Below are positions 32,885 through 42,370 of a DNA stretch of 64,000 nt, one piece after another (position 1 is the first letter of the stretch; each line of letters begins with the position of its first letter). A model generated the notes under the pieces. The model saw only the letters and a program-made list of their open reading frames with translations. It had not been told where the DNA came from and did no database searches. Both the position numbers and the translations under genes were made by a program. Source of the stretch: Ohtaekwangia sp966211525 (GTDB lineage Bacteria > Bacteroidota > Bacteroidia > Cytophagales > Cyclobacteriaceae); contig CBIHOZ010000007.1 in the NCBI GenBank assembly GCA_966211525.1, forward strand, positions 1 to 64,000. The letters are read 5' to 3'.

Positions 32885-34210
32885 TTACTTCAACAGGCCA
32901 CCGTTCAGCCGTAGCAATTCGGTTTCAGCAACCTTGGCGAGGTACCGGGCGTTGATCAAACGGTTATAGGCATCGGCAAGACTTTGCTGTGCAGTACGCA
33001 ATTCTATAAAGGTGGTGATACCTCTTTTAAAGCCTTCGAGCGCGATGTAAACATTTTCTTTAGCCAGGAGTATGGTTTCCTCTTCGATCAGCAATATTCG
33101 TTTGGCATTATCATAGTCAACATACGCGTTTTTCAGATTAGCATTCACGTTTGTCTTGAGCTGATCATAGAATAACTGCTGCCGGGTATAATTCAAATCT
33201 GCCTGCTTGATTAATCGCCTGGTGTTAAATCCATTCAGTATCGGTACCGTCAGTGTCAACCCATAGTTATACCCGTCTGACTGGCTATATAATGCCGAGA
33301 ACGGGTTGATCAGTTTAATGTTATCCGTCTTGGAGTAATTATAGGCTGCGTTAAAACTTAGCACCGGAAACAGTTCTGCCTTGCGTTCATGCAACGAGAG
33401 TCGCGCTATATCTCTGTTCATAGAGGAAGCACGAAGACTATAATTAGTTGCTTCAAGATTAGATGCGAGTTCTTCCTGTTTCAGATCCAGGTTAATGATG
33501 ATTGTATCGGCTACATCGTAGGGTAATGGAAGCTGTGAGTCAACCAACGCATTCAGTTGCTCTTTTAACTGAACAATGAGCGACTCCTGCTGAATGGTAA
33601 GTGTCCGCTGCGCATTGAAGTCAACTTTTGCCTGAAGCAGTTCCGGTTTACCGCCAGTCCCTACCTGTAATTTTCGCTCGGCAAGTTTTACACGTTCTTC
33701 GCTTACTGCCATTTGCTCTTGCGTAGCTTTGAGCTGTTGCTTCTGGCGCACGATATCATAGTAATTGTTGATTACATTAGCGATGGTTGTAACCATCTGA
33801 TCTTTCACCAGCAGTTCACCTTGTGCATTTATATAGCGGATGCGCTCAACCGTAGCAAACATCTTCGTTCCATCAAACAAAGTCCAATTGAGTTGTACCG
33901 AAGCGTTAGTGTTGTTAGACACTGCCTTACCGCTGTTATTACGAGTGGCGTCTTCGAAGCGAAGTTCCTGGTTATTATTATTGCGTGTAATGGCAGCTGT
34001 ACCATTTACCTGCGGTGCAAAGGCAGCCCATGCATACCCTTGATCAGTAGCGTAAGCCTCGGATGTGTTTTTGGATAACCGTACATCGTAATTTTTTTCA
34101 AGTGCGAGTGCAATTACCTGTTCTAGTGATATCTGTTCCTGCGCATACGCTGTATTCTGAAATTGAAAAAAAGATATAGCAAGGAGTATTACCGAAAGTC
34201 TAATCTTCAT
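32885..34210 (-). CDS. TolC-family outer-membrane efflux protein
   Basis: A 441-residue protein with signal MKIRLSVILLAISFFQFQNT then AYAQ. Two halves of the family each contain long helices: the first near LEKNYDVRLSKNTSEAYATD, the second near LAKENVYIALEGFKRGIT with FIELRTAQQSLADAYNR. The two parts together form the trimeric outer-membrane channel with its periplasmic tunnel. It overlaps the last 11 bases of the RND pump gene, so all three efflux genes are one operon. Substrate is not determinable. Confidence 0.9.
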   Translation of the reverse strand: MKIRLSVILLAISFFQFQNTAYAQEQISLEQVIALALEKNYDVRLSKNTSEAYATDQGYAWAAFAPQVNGTAAITRNNNNQELRFEDATRNNSGKAVSNNTNASVQLNWTLFDGTKMFATVERIRYINAQGELLVKDQMVTTIANVINNYYDIVRQKQQLKATQEQMAVSEERVKLAERKLQVGTGGKPELLQAKVDFNAQRTLTIQQESLIVQLKEQLNALVDSQLPLPYDVADTIIINLDLKQEELASNLEATNYSLRASSMNRDIARLSLHERKAELFPVLSFNAAYNYSKTDNIKLINPFSALYSQSDGYNYGLTLTVPILNGFNTRRLIKQADLNYTRQQLFYDQLKTNVNANLKNAYVDYDNAKRILLIEEETILLAKENVYIALEGFKRGITTFIELRTAQQSLADAYNRLINARYLAKVAETELLRLNGGLLK

Positions 34211-37200
34211 ATACTAATTCTTTTTGTGGCTGAGGAGCAGATGCCTCGTCACCAAACTCTATGTGTTTTCTTTTAAGTGACAGGAACGAATAGATAGCCG
34301 GAATTACAAACAAGGTTAAGATCAGCGAGAACATAATTCCACCTACAATAACAATACCCAGCGGCTGACGACTTGTTGACGCTGCGCCTAATGAAAGTGC
34401 CAATGGTAAAGAGCCCAGCGCCATGGCAAGGCTCGTCATAAGTATAGGACGAAGACGCAGGCGTGATGCTTCGAGTACAGCTTCCATTTTCGAAAGACCT
34501 TCTTCACGTTTCTGATTGGCGAACTCAACAATGAGGATACCGTTTTTGGTAACAAGACCGATAAGCATGATCATGCCGATCTGCGAGAATATATTAATCG
34601 TCTGCCCGAAAATATAGAGTGATATAAATGCACCGCTGATCGCGAGCGGCACCGTAAACATAATCGTTAACGGATCAACAAAGCTTTCGAACTGTGCAGC
34701 AAGAATCAGGTATATCAACACGCAAGCAAGCAGGAACGCAAAAGACGTATTACTTGAACTTTCAGCATAATCACGCGAGGTACCGGTAAGTGATGTCGTG
34801 AATGTTTCATCCAGTAGCTTGTCTGAAATTTCCTGCATTACTTTTATACCATCACCAACCGTTTTACCGGGTGCAAGGCCTGCAGATATAGTTGCCGATT
34901 TATAGCGATTGAAGTGATATAGGGATGGTGGCGTAGTTGACTCCTGTACTGATACCACGTTGTCCAATGAGATCAGCTGACCAGTGCCTGTACGTACATA
35001 CAGATTTTTCAAGTCATCCGGATCATCGCGGTCAATACGCGTTACCTGTCCCATTACCTGGTATTGTTTTCCTTCCTTGGTAAAATATCCAAAGCGAAGA
35101 TTACTATATGCAAGCTGTAATGTCTGCGCTATATCCTGTACACTGATACCGAGCTGTGCTGCCTTGAGACGATTGATCTCCACACGCAGCTCCGGCTTAT
35201 TAAATTTAAGATCTATATCTACACCCTGAAGCACAGGATTGCTATTGGCCTCTTCTAAAAATTCAGGTATAACCGCACGAAGTTTTTCAAGGTTGTTATT
35301 CTGAATTACAAACTGCACCGGCAAACCACCTCTTCTGTTCACCGATATAGTCTGCTCCTGTATAGCAAATGCTTTACCTTCCGGGAAACGCGATAGGTTT
35401 CGATTCACCATATCCACTATATCCTGCTGCGATCGATCTCTGTCTTGTGGATCAGACAATGTTACCCGAACAAAGCCCGTGTTAACTGCTCCACCACCGG
35501 TAAAGCCAGGAGCGGTAACCGAGAGCGCAGTTTTATATTCCGGTATCGAGTCTTGCACAAATCCTACCAGGTCCTGCACATAGCGATCCATATAGTCGTA
35601 TGAAGTTCCTTCAACAGCAGTCAATTGTAAACGGAACTGGTTACGATCCTCCATTGGAGCCAGCTCAGACTGCATATTGGTACCGATAAACCAGGCTGAT
35701 GCAACACACAATACAATGATCAGGAACGAGATCCAGCGTATGCGCATAAAGCTTTCGAGTAAACGCCTGTATCCATCTTCCATACCTCTGAAAAATGGTT
35801 CGGTTACACGATAGAACCACGAGTGTTCATGCTTGCTACGGGTAAGCTTTACACTCAGCACCGGTGTAAGCGTAAGCGATACGAAGCATGATACGAGTAC
35901 AGCAGACGCCACCACAATTCCGAACTCACGGAACAAACGACCAACAAATCCCTGCAGGAATAATATAGGCAGGAACACCACCGCGAGCGTAATGGACGTG
36001 GAGATTACAGCAAAGAAAATCTCTTTTGACCCTTCGCGTGCTGCCTGGTATTTATTCATACCCTGTTCCAGCTTCTTGTATATATTTTCGGTAACTACGA
36101 TACCATCATCTACCACAAGGCCTGTAGCGAGTACTATACCAAGCATGGTGAGCACGTTTATCGAGAACCCACAGAGATACATAATGAAAAATGTAGCCAC
36201 GAGGGATACCGGTATATCTATCAACGGACGTATAGCGATAATGAAATCGCGGAAGAACAGGTAGATGATCAATACAACAAGTAAGAACGAAATGATCAAA
36301 GTCTCCTCTACTTCTTCAATGGAACGTTTGATGAACACTGTCTGATCCATCGCTATATCCAGTGATATATCTTCCGGAACTTCCTTCTTGATCTGCTCCA
36401 GTCGCTTATAGAACTCATCGGATATTTCTACATAGTTAGAGCCGGGCAGTGGAACAATGGCAAGCCCTACCATCGGTATATTACTTTCACGCAGTATGGA
36501 TTCTTCGTTCTCAGGTCCGAGCAAGGCTTGTCCTATATCGCGCAGGCGTATATCTCCCTGTGCTGTTGATTTGATAATTACTCTCTCAAAATCTTCTTCA
36601 GTATATAATTTACCAAAGGTTCTTACGGTAAGTTCAGTTGCATTACCGGCAATTTTACCGGAAGGCAATTCAACGTTTTCTTTATTGAGCGCTGTCTGTA
36701 CATCGAGTGGCGTTAAGCTATAGGCGCTGAGTTTGGCAGGGTCAAGCCAGATGCGCATGGCGTAACGTTTCTCTCCCCATATCTGTATACTACTTACACC
36801 GGGAATGGTTTGCAGGCGTTCCACCAATACGTTGTTGGCATACTCGGTTAATTGCAACGAATTCTTTGTCGTGCTTTGCACCGTCATCGAGATAATAGCA
36901 TCGGAGTTTGCATCTGCTTTTGCAACTACCGGAGGGTTCGGAAGATCTTGAGGTAATGACCGTATAGCCTGCGATACTTTATCGCGCACATCGTTTGTAG
37001 CAGCTTCCAGATCTATACCCAGCTCAAATTCGATATTGATGTTACTGGTACCAACACTGGAAGAGGATATTATATTCTTGATACCTGCTATACCGTTGAT
37101 TGATTTTTCAAGCGGCTCTGTTATCTGCGACTCAATGATATCTGCGTTCGCACCAGAATAGGTAGTACGCACGTTCACCACCGGCGGATCTATAGCCGGG

Positions 37201-37310
37201 TAGTCGCGTATACCCAAAAAGTTAAAGCCTATAATTCCGAACAGCACCAGGATGATGTTCATCACAAATGCGAGTACCGGTCTTCGTAAGCTTACTTCAG
37301 AAATGTTCAT
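34200..37310 (-). CDS. RND efflux transporter permease (AcrB/HAE1 type)
   Basis: A 1036-residue inner-membrane proton-driven pump. It opens with MNISEVSLRRPVLAFVMNII and the first helix, has two large periplasmic loops and twelve segments. Helix 4 contains the proton-relay pair in ATGLVVDDGIVVTENIY (two adjacent aspartates), and the second half contains LIGLVTKNGILIVEFANQ with its lysine. These are HAE1 (drug/hydrophobe) features, not the metal-pump ones. Complete in length. The gene is between the adaptor and TolC genes on the same strand. Confidence 0.95.
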   Translation of the reverse strand: MNISEVSLRRPVLAFVMNIILVLFGIIGFNFLGIRDYPAIDPPVVNVRTTYSGANADIIESQITEPLEKSINGIAGIKNIISSSSVGTSNINIEFELGIDLEAATNDVRDKVSQAIRSLPQDLPNPPVVAKADANSDAIISMTVQSTTKNSLQLTEYANNVLVERLQTIPGVSSIQIWGEKRYAMRIWLDPAKLSAYSLTPLDVQTALNKENVELPSGKIAGNATELTVRTFGKLYTEEDFERVIIKSTAQGDIRLRDIGQALLGPENEESILRESNIPMVGLAIVPLPGSNYVEISDEFYKRLEQIKKEVPEDISLDIAMDQTVFIKRSIEEVEETLIISFLLVVLIIYLFFRDFIIAIRPLIDIPVSLVATFFIMYLCGFSINVLTMLGIVLATGLVVDDGIVVTENIYKKLEQGMNKYQAAREGSKEIFFAVISTSITLAVVFLPILFLQGFVGRLFREFGIVVASAVLVSCFVSLTLTPVLSVKLTRSKHEHSWFYRVTEPFFRGMEDGYRRLLESFMRIRWISFLIIVLCVASAWFIGTNMQSELAPMEDRNQFRLQLTAVEGTSYDYMDRYVQDLVGFVQDSIPEYKTALSVTAPGFTGGGAVNTGFVRVTLSDPQDRDRSQQDIVDMVNRNLSRFPEGKAFAIQEQTISVNRRGGLPVQFVIQNNNLEKLRAVIPEFLEEANSNPVLQGVDIDLKFNKPELRVEINRLKAAQLGISVQDIAQTLQLAYSNLRFGYFTKEGKQYQVMGQVTRIDRDDPDDLKNLYVRTGTGQLISLDNVVSVQESTTPPSLYHFNRYKSATISAGLAPGKTVGDGIKVMQEISDKLLDETFTTSLTGTSRDYAESSSNTSFAFLLACVLIYLILAAQFESFVDPLTIMFTVPLAISGAFISLYIFGQTINIFSQIGMIMLIGLVTKNGILIVEFANQKREEGLSKMEAVLEASRLRLRPILMTSLAMALGSLPLALSLGAASTSRQPLGIVIVGGIMFSLILTLFVIPAIYSFLSLKRKHIEFGDEASAPQPQKELVYED

Positions 37311-37320
37311 AGTGTTTTCC

Positions 37321-38373
37321 TTAGAGGGTGTTCACCTTTGTTATTTTTACTTTGGAAGTTGGCCGTATAGCCATTAACCCGGAGGTTATTACGGTATCGC
37401 CAGGCTTGAGTCCGGTAAGGATCTGTATATAGGCTGAATCACGTATACCAGTCTGCACACTGGTAAACATCACGCTGTCATTTCGAACAAGTATAACCTG
37501 CTTATCGCGGGCGGTAGGTATAACTGCCTCGGTTGGCACAAGCAATGCCTGGTTATCCTGACCTAGTTGCAGATTTACTTTTGCAAATATACCAGGCACC
37601 AGCTCGGGATGTTTTTCATTTACAACAGCACGTATTTTTAGTGTTCGTGTATTCTGATCAACACTGCTTTCGGTTGCCAGAATAGTTGCTTTGTGTGGCT
37701 GGCCTCCTCCGTCTACTTTGAAACTTACTTTATATCCTTTCTGCAATTCCTTCGCATATTTTTCAGGAACTGAAAATTCAAGCTTCAATTGATCTACCTG
37801 CCGAATTGTAGTCACCACATCTGTAGGCGATATATAGGAGCCCAAGCTGATGTTACGCAGACCGACTCTGCCGGTATAGGGCGCACGTATTTCTGTTTTC
37901 GATATAGCAATCTCGGTTGACTCTATATCTGCTTTCAGGTTTTCAACATCGAGTGCTGCAAGATCGTAATCCTGCTGACTGATACCATTAATCTTTACCA
38001 GCTCGCGGTTACGTTCTTCTGTTTTTACTTTGATCTGGAGTTGTACCTGTAATTTTTTAAGTTGTGCCTGCAGGTCTTTATCAAAGAGTTTTACCAGCAA
38101 CGTTCCCTTTTGTACAAGTGCACCTTCATTTATATTCAGTGCAACAACACGTCCTCCTACCTCCGCGCGAAGTTGTGTTTCTTCGAAGGGAAGCAGTGAA
38201 CCGGGCACTTCTATATTTTCGCTAATGGAGCTTCGCGCTACACGAAATGCATCCGCTGTTACGGGTCCTTGCATACGCGGGCGACCTGCTGCTGCCTGAT
38301 TATCTTTCTTTGATTTACAGGATGCACCAAGCACCAACGCAAAAGCAAACAATAGAATACTAAATCTTGACAT
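37321..38373 (-). CDS. RND efflux periplasmic adaptor (membrane fusion) protein
   Basis: A 350-residue lipoprotein adaptor linking the pump and TolC. Signal with lipobox LGASC (Cys near residue 19). The lipoyl half-motifs are LRAEVGGRVVALNINEGALV and IRAPYTGRVGLRNISLGSYI, separated by a coiled-coil hairpin (about 105-150) with KKLQVQLQIKVKTEERNREL. The beta-barrel domain follows. First gene of the efflux operon; the pump starts 10 bases downstream. It lies 77 bases downstream of coaE, so it may have its own promoter. Confidence 0.92.
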   Translation of the reverse strand: MSRFSILLFAFALVLGASCKSKKDNQAAAGRPRMQGPVTADAFRVARSSISENIEVPGSLLPFEETQLRAEVGGRVVALNINEGALVQKGTLLVKLFDKDLQAQLKKLQVQLQIKVKTEERNRELVKINGISQQDYDLAALDVENLKADIESTEIAISKTEIRAPYTGRVGLRNISLGSYISPTDVVTTIRQVDQLKLEFSVPEKYAKELQKGYKVSFKVDGGGQPHKATILATESSVDQNTRTLKIRAVVNEKHPELVPGIFAKVNLQLGQDNQALLVPTEAVIPTARDKQVILVRNDSVMFTSVQTGIRDSAYIQILTGLKPGDTVITSGLMAIRPTSKVKITKVNTL

Positions 38374-38450
38374 TATACAATTAAGTTCGATAGCTTTTTA
38401 AATTAACACGCTCGATACTGATCTGGTTCAGGAAGGAATAAGGGCACCAA

Positions 38451-39053
38451 TCAGGCTATAGGCATTCGAAGACGGTTGTGCAGCGCGAGCACTTGTGGGA
38501 TAATCAGGGAAGACTCATCGTTGTAAATTATGAAGTCTGCACGTTTCAGTTTTTCTTCCTCAGACATCTGCTTTCGTATTATTTCGCGCACCTGCTGTTC
38601 AGCCCTTCCATCGCGATGCATAACCCTTTTAATGCGTACCTCTTCCGGAGCATGAACCACTATAATTTTATCCAGCGTCTTATAAGAGCCTGCCTCAAAC
38701 AAAAGCGCTGCTTCTTTTAGTACATACGCTTTATTGTTGTGACGCTTTACCCACTGGGTATAATTTTCACCTACGCGGGGATGTACCAGTTTATTCAGCA
38801 CATCCAGTCTGTCCTGCTTATTAAATACTACTTCGCTCAGGTATTTCCGGTTCAGGGTTCCATCGCTTAGGTACGACAAATCACCGAATTCTTTCTTTAT
38901 CTGTGATACCAGAATTCCATCGGTGGTCATTAATTCTTTCGCATGGCTGTCTGCATCATATACAGGAATACCGAGGCATGCAAAAATTTTTGAGACGAGT
39001 GTTTTACCCGAACCGATTCCGCCGGTAATACCAATTTGAAGAGGATTACTCAC
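38451..39053 (-). CDS. coaE: Dephospho-CoA kinase
   Basis: A 200-residue enzyme for the last step of coenzyme A synthesis, phosphorylating the ribose 3'-OH of dephospho-CoA. The P-loop is ITGGIGSGKTLVSK near residues 9-22, followed by the DADSHAKELM motif and, later, the lid with RVMHRDGRAEQQVREII. The start is GTG, three bases after the stop of the YbbR-like gene, so the two are coupled. Length is normal. Confidence 0.94.
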   Translation of the reverse strand: MSNPLQIGITGGIGSGKTLVSKIFACLGIPVYDADSHAKELMTTDGILVSQIKKEFGDLSYLSDGTLNRKYLSEVVFNKQDRLDVLNKLVHPRVGENYTQWVKRHNNKAYVLKEAALLFEAGSYKTLDKIIVVHAPEEVRIKRVMHRDGRAEQQVREIIRKQMSEEEKLKRADFIIYNDESSLIIPQVLALHNRLRMPIA

Positions 39054-39056
39054 ACT

Positions 39057-39974
39057 TTAAAATTTAATGTATAGGGAATCTATCTTGATCACCTTAGCGT
39101 ATGGAGGCAACCCCTGTAAAACAGGTTGTACCCGCTTGACACCGCGTGAGAAATTTTGCAGGTCTACAACTGCTTTCAGTGAGTCGCGATTATAGCTGTT
39201 CATAGCACGCTGCGGTATAGCAAACGTGCAGGGCAACCTGCGAAACCCAAGCGAAGGCCTCGCGCCCTTGGGAAGATTGATGAGTTCAACCTGAATGGAA
39301 TCTGTTATTTGCCGCAACAAGTCTACTTCGAAATTCACATGTACTGTAGGCGGATTTCTACGAATCAATTCACTGTTTACAAATTGTACTTCAACTTCGT
39401 TGTGAAAATTTTCATCGATGTTGCGCTGCGGAAGTTTTAAATACAACGGCTCCGAAATACTCTTTACCAATTTCCACGGGCCTTCAATAAAAATACTATC
39501 CGGTGTAATGGTTGGTTTACTGGTCATGATATACCCGCTCTTAAAGAGTATAGATGGCGTATCAACAGCAAGGCTTATCCATCTCTTCCCTTTTGGTTCT
39601 ATCGCTATATGTAGTGTGTCCGTTAAAACAAAATTGATCTGAAGGCGCTCAAGCTGGTTGGCAAACAACGGAGGCAAGGTGCTGCCTACAATCTTTTTTA
39701 CTTCTACCGGTCGCTCTAACGGAATGACTAACGGAGGAATTTTCAACCCGAGACTTCTCCGGAACAGGTCCCACCCTATACCAGTTACATTGATGCGCAC
39801 GATCTGCGGCAGCGGATGGATGGGTATATAATTCTCGTGATCGTAATCAAATTTAACGGGAAAGGTAATGTTGGTAGTATAGTTTTTATTCAACGCGTTA
39901 AAAAACCAAAAGACCGTAGCTGCGAACAAACACAGTACAACGGCCTTCCAGTTTTTTCTATCTAAACGTAACAA
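39057..39974 (-). CDS. YbbR-like domain protein (CdaR-like)
   Basis: A 305-residue protein with one N-terminal membrane segment (VVLCLFAATVFWFFNALN) and an extracytoplasmic part made of YbbR repeats, strands such as FPVKFDYDHENYIPIHPLPQ and INVTGIGWDLFRRSLG. YbbR/CdaR proteins regulate the diadenylate cyclase CdaA in Firmicutes; in Bacteroidota they sit with yajC and coaE, and the role is less clear. The start is TTG; no ATG lies before the membrane helix. A 74-base repeat-rich gap separates it from yajC. Confidence 0.85.
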   Translation of the reverse strand: MLRLDRKNWKAVVLCLFAATVFWFFNALNKNYTTNITFPVKFDYDHENYIPIHPLPQIVRINVTGIGWDLFRRSLGLKIPPLVIPLERPVEVKKIVGSTLPPLFANQLERLQINFVLTDTLHIAIEPKGKRWISLAVDTPSILFKSGYIMTSKPTITPDSIFIEGPWKLVKSISEPLYLKLPQRNIDENFHNEVEVQFVNSELIRRNPPTVHVNFEVDLLRQITDSIQVELINLPKGARPSLGFRRLPCTFAIPQRAMNSYNRDSLKAVVDLQNFSRGVKRVQPVLQGLPPYAKVIKIDSLYIKF

Positions 39975-39985
39975 GCTGAATAAAT

Positions 39986-40051
39986 TTAGGTGTGTACGTT
40001 ATCACGTGTTTTGGTGTGTACGTTGGGGCGTGATGTAGCACGCGTACGTTA
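39986..40051. repeat. ACGT-rich intergenic repeat, copy 1
   Basis: This stretch is built of TACGTT and CACG words: GTGTACGTTATCACGTG, then GTTTTGGTGTGTACGTT and finally CACGCGTACGTTA running into the yajC stop. It shares the string GTGTTTTGGTGT and the word set with the gap between rfbA and rfbB at 50698-50784. It looks like a dispersed repeat of unknown type, not a gene. Confidence 0.5.
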
Positions 40052-40360
40052 TTTTTTGTTTGCTATTGCTTTCGTTGCTTCCAAAGAGATGGCAGACTTG
40101 TTAAAACGGATACGACCGCCTTTCTCTACTTCCAGAATAAACGTATCGCCTTCCAGTTCGGCCACGGTACCATGTGCACCACCGATGGTAACAACTGCAT
40201 CACCGCGTTTAATTTCATCTATGAACTTCTTCTGATCTTTAGCTTTTTTCTGTTGCGGGCGGATCATAAAGAAATAGAATACTACGATGATCGCTCCGAA
40301 GAAAATAAACTGAAAATAAGGATTGCTTTGTTGCTGCGCTTGTAACAGGATTGAGTACAT
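40049..40360 (-). CDS. yajC: Preprotein translocase subunit YajC
   Basis: A 103-residue protein with one membrane segment (FIFFGAIIVVFYFFMIRPQQ) followed by a soluble domain. RPQQKKAKDQKKFIDEIKRG is the conserved boundary, and VVTIGGAHGTVAELEGDTF the small beta domain. It associates with SecDF-YidC in the membrane. A near-ideal Bacteroidota promoter lies 22 bases before the ATG, so it likely heads the yajC-ybbR-coaE group. Confidence 0.94.
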   Translation of the reverse strand: MYSILLQAQQQSNPYFQFIFFGAIIVVFYFFMIRPQQKKAKDQKKFIDEIKRGDAVVTIGGAHGTVAELEGDTFILEVEKGGRIRFNKSAISLEATKAIANKK

Positions 40361-40381
40361 ATTGTTTTTTATTTAAGGGTC

Positions 40382-40413
40382 CAAAGTTATCCTAATTAGA
40401 CCAAACATACCAA
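40382..40413 (-). promoter_or_regulatory. Bacteroidota promoter for yajC
   Basis: On the minus strand TTGG, 20 bases, TAACTTTG, then GACCC. Both boxes fit TTTG-N20-TAnnTTTG, the first with one change. The -7 box ends 22 bases before the yajC ATG. The sequence from here to the next gene on the right is 240 bases and holds no gene I can support. Confidence 0.75.
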
Positions 40414-40659
40414 CGTTTATTGCCAGGAATTCAACCCGTTAAACGTCCTTATAGTACCGCTTATCACGGGTCGCCATCACTTTTCTTGTCTTACAAAAAG
40501 AAGTGTGAAGACGAACCTGCAGGGTGTAGAGAAGCTTCCCTCTCTGATTACAACCATCCTGCCTTTTATCCAGCTAAAAAGATATACCTGTAAATAACGC
40601 AATCATTTTCTATCTTGGACAACAGCCGCATTACGTTAATTTATCCAGCAGTAAACACT

Positions 40660-41109
40660 ATGAAGAAACTCGTAAAGTACCTCGTCCTGATTGCGTGCAC
40701 GATTGGGTATATATCTGCTTACACACAAACTACTGAAGTACAAAAAACTGTCGATAACATTAACCGGAGCATTGATGAAGCGGTTGTAAAAAAAGATGCA
40801 GACAAACTGAGACAGCTATATGCAGATGACTTTGTCTTCACGCACGGCACAGGGTATGTAGAAGGAAAAAGCAGTTGGATAAAGGACGTTGAAAATCCTT
40901 CGAAGAAGTTTACTTCACGTGTGCATGATTCTACGCTCGTTGAGCTTCATGATAATGTTGCCATTGTAACGGGCAGTCTTGCTATTACACGAAGCGATGC
41001 TGATAAGCTGGTGCGTTATGGTATACGGTACGTTCGCGTATTTGCCTTGCGCAATAAGAACTGGCAGCTGCTTTCTCACCGTACCGTAAAAGAATGGCAC
41101 TTCAAATAA
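40660..41109 (+). CDS. Secreted DUF4440/NTF2-like protein
   Basis: A 149-residue exported protein of the NTF2-like fold. Signal MKKLVKYLVLIACTIGYISA then YTQT. The body has VDNINRSIDEAVVKKDADKL, LYADDFVFTHGTG and a closing RVFALRNKNWQLLSHRTVKE, the DUF4440 pattern. I used the ATG at 40660, not the upstream one 15 codons earlier, because it begins the signal. The fold holds small ligands or a catalytic pocket; function unknown. Its 3' end converges on the rlmI-like gene, three bases away. Confidence 0.8.
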   Translation: MKKLVKYLVLIACTIGYISAYTQTTEVQKTVDNINRSIDEAVVKKDADKLRQLYADDFVFTHGTGYVEGKSSWIKDVENPSKKFTSRVHDSTLVELHDNVAIVTGSLAITRSDADKLVRYGIRYVRVFALRNKNWQLLSHRTVKEWHFK

Positions 41110-41112
41110 GAT

Positions 41113-42300
41113 TTACTCTACATATAGCACGAGGCCTTTCAGATATTCTCCTTCGGGATGAAATATAGATACCGGGTGATCTGCGGGTTGTGAAAGGTGA
41201 TGCAATACTTTTATCTGTCGCCCGGCCTGTATAGCAGCTGATACCACGGTATCGTAAAACAACTGCCGGTCTACTACTTGGGAACACGAGAAAGTAAAAA
41301 TTATACCGCCCGGCTTTATTTTTTTCATAGCCTCTGTATTGAGACGCTGATATCCTTTCACTGCCTGGTGGCGCGCATCACGATGTTTCGCAAACGCGGG
41401 GGGATCTAACACAATGACATCATACTGATCCTGTTTGTCTTTCAGAAAGTCAAATGTATCTACAGCGAAGCATGTATGTGCAGTGGCATCGTATCCGTTG
41501 AGTTCGAGATTTTTTCGTGTCAACGCTATAGCTTTTTCGGAGGCATCCACCGAATGAACGAGTTCAGCTCCAGCATGCAGCGCATATACCGAGAACCCTC
41601 CGGTATAGCAGAACGTATTCAACACTTTGTTACCCTTTGAAAAATCACCAAGTAATTTTCTGTTCTCCCGTTGATCAAGAAAAAATCCGGTCTTCTGTCC
41701 TTCTTCCCAATCGATCAGAAACTTGTTGTCATTTTCAACAACAACATGAGTTGCTATACCTTGTCCAAAGAGATACTCATCCTGCTGTGCATCTCGTAAT
41801 TTACCCGGCAATGTTCCATGACTTTTATAGTAAACAGCCTTCAGTTCTTTACCCAACACTGTTTGCAGTGCCTGTGCGATTTCATTTCGATCGAGGTGCA
41901 TGCCGGCATCATGGGCCTGCACTACAGCGACACCATCGTATACATCAATGATAAGGCCCGGTAAACCATCACCCTCTCCGTGCACCAGCCTGAATGCATT
42001 GGTAGATACGGTTGGAAGTCCGGAGTTACTACGCACTTTCAACGCATTGGATAATTTGTTTATCCAGAAATTTTCATCAGGTGCCTGCTTGTCGAAGCTC
42101 ACCATTCTTACTGCGATACTTCCATTCTGATAATGACCATAGCCGAGCACTTCGTTTTTATAGCTGAATACTTTTACCCAGCATCCATCGGTAAGATTGC
42201 CTTGCATTTTTTGAATGGCACCGGAAAATATCCACGGGTGGAAACGCTCGATGGAATACTCCTTACCTTTCTTCAGAATGATGTCGCCCGTAATAGTCAT
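41113..42300 (-). CDS. RlmI-like 23S rRNA (cytosine-C5) methyltransferase
   Basis: A 395-residue class I methyltransferase. N-terminal PUA-like domain (about 1-75) with RFHPWIFSGAIQKMQGNL; central EEGQKTGFFLDQRENRKLL is the family signature; VLDPPAFAKHRDARH is motif IV (PP) and ITFSCS-type stretch FTFSCSQVVD carries a cysteine in motif VI. These features match RlmI, which methylates C1962 of 23S rRNA. The gene is convergent with the DUF4440 gene. Its upstream region has a perfect -7 box. Confidence 0.88.
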   Translation of the reverse strand: MTITGDIILKKGKEYSIERFHPWIFSGAIQKMQGNLTDGCWVKVFSYKNEVLGYGHYQNGSIAVRMVSFDKQAPDENFWINKLSNALKVRSNSGLPTVSTNAFRLVHGEGDGLPGLIIDVYDGVAVVQAHDAGMHLDRNEIAQALQTVLGKELKAVYYKSHGTLPGKLRDAQQDEYLFGQGIATHVVVENDNKFLIDWEEGQKTGFFLDQRENRKLLGDFSKGNKVLNTFCYTGGFSVYALHAGAELVHSVDASEKAIALTRKNLELNGYDATAHTCFAVDTFDFLKDKQDQYDVIVLDPPAFAKHRDARHQAVKGYQRLNTEAMKKIKPGGIIFTFSCSQVVDRQLFYDTVVSAAIQAGRQIKVLHHLSQPADHPVSIFHPEGEYLKGLVLYVE

Positions 42301-42317
42301 AGATCAATAATTGCCTG

Positions 42318-42325
42318 CAAAAGTA
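42318..42325 (-). promoter_or_regulatory. Possible -7 box upstream of the RlmI-like gene
   Basis: TACTTTTG on the minus strand, an exact TAnnTTTG, 17 bases before the ATG. The -33 position does not match TTTG, so this is only a candidate. Confidence 0.35.
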
Positions 42326-42370
42326 TTAAAGAAAACTGAGGCATGTCTCATGAGAAATAAATTTGCCGCT

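Noticed and set aside
39986..40051. ACGT-rich repeat as a CRISPR array
   Set aside because: The repeat words are short and irregular, with no regular spacer length.
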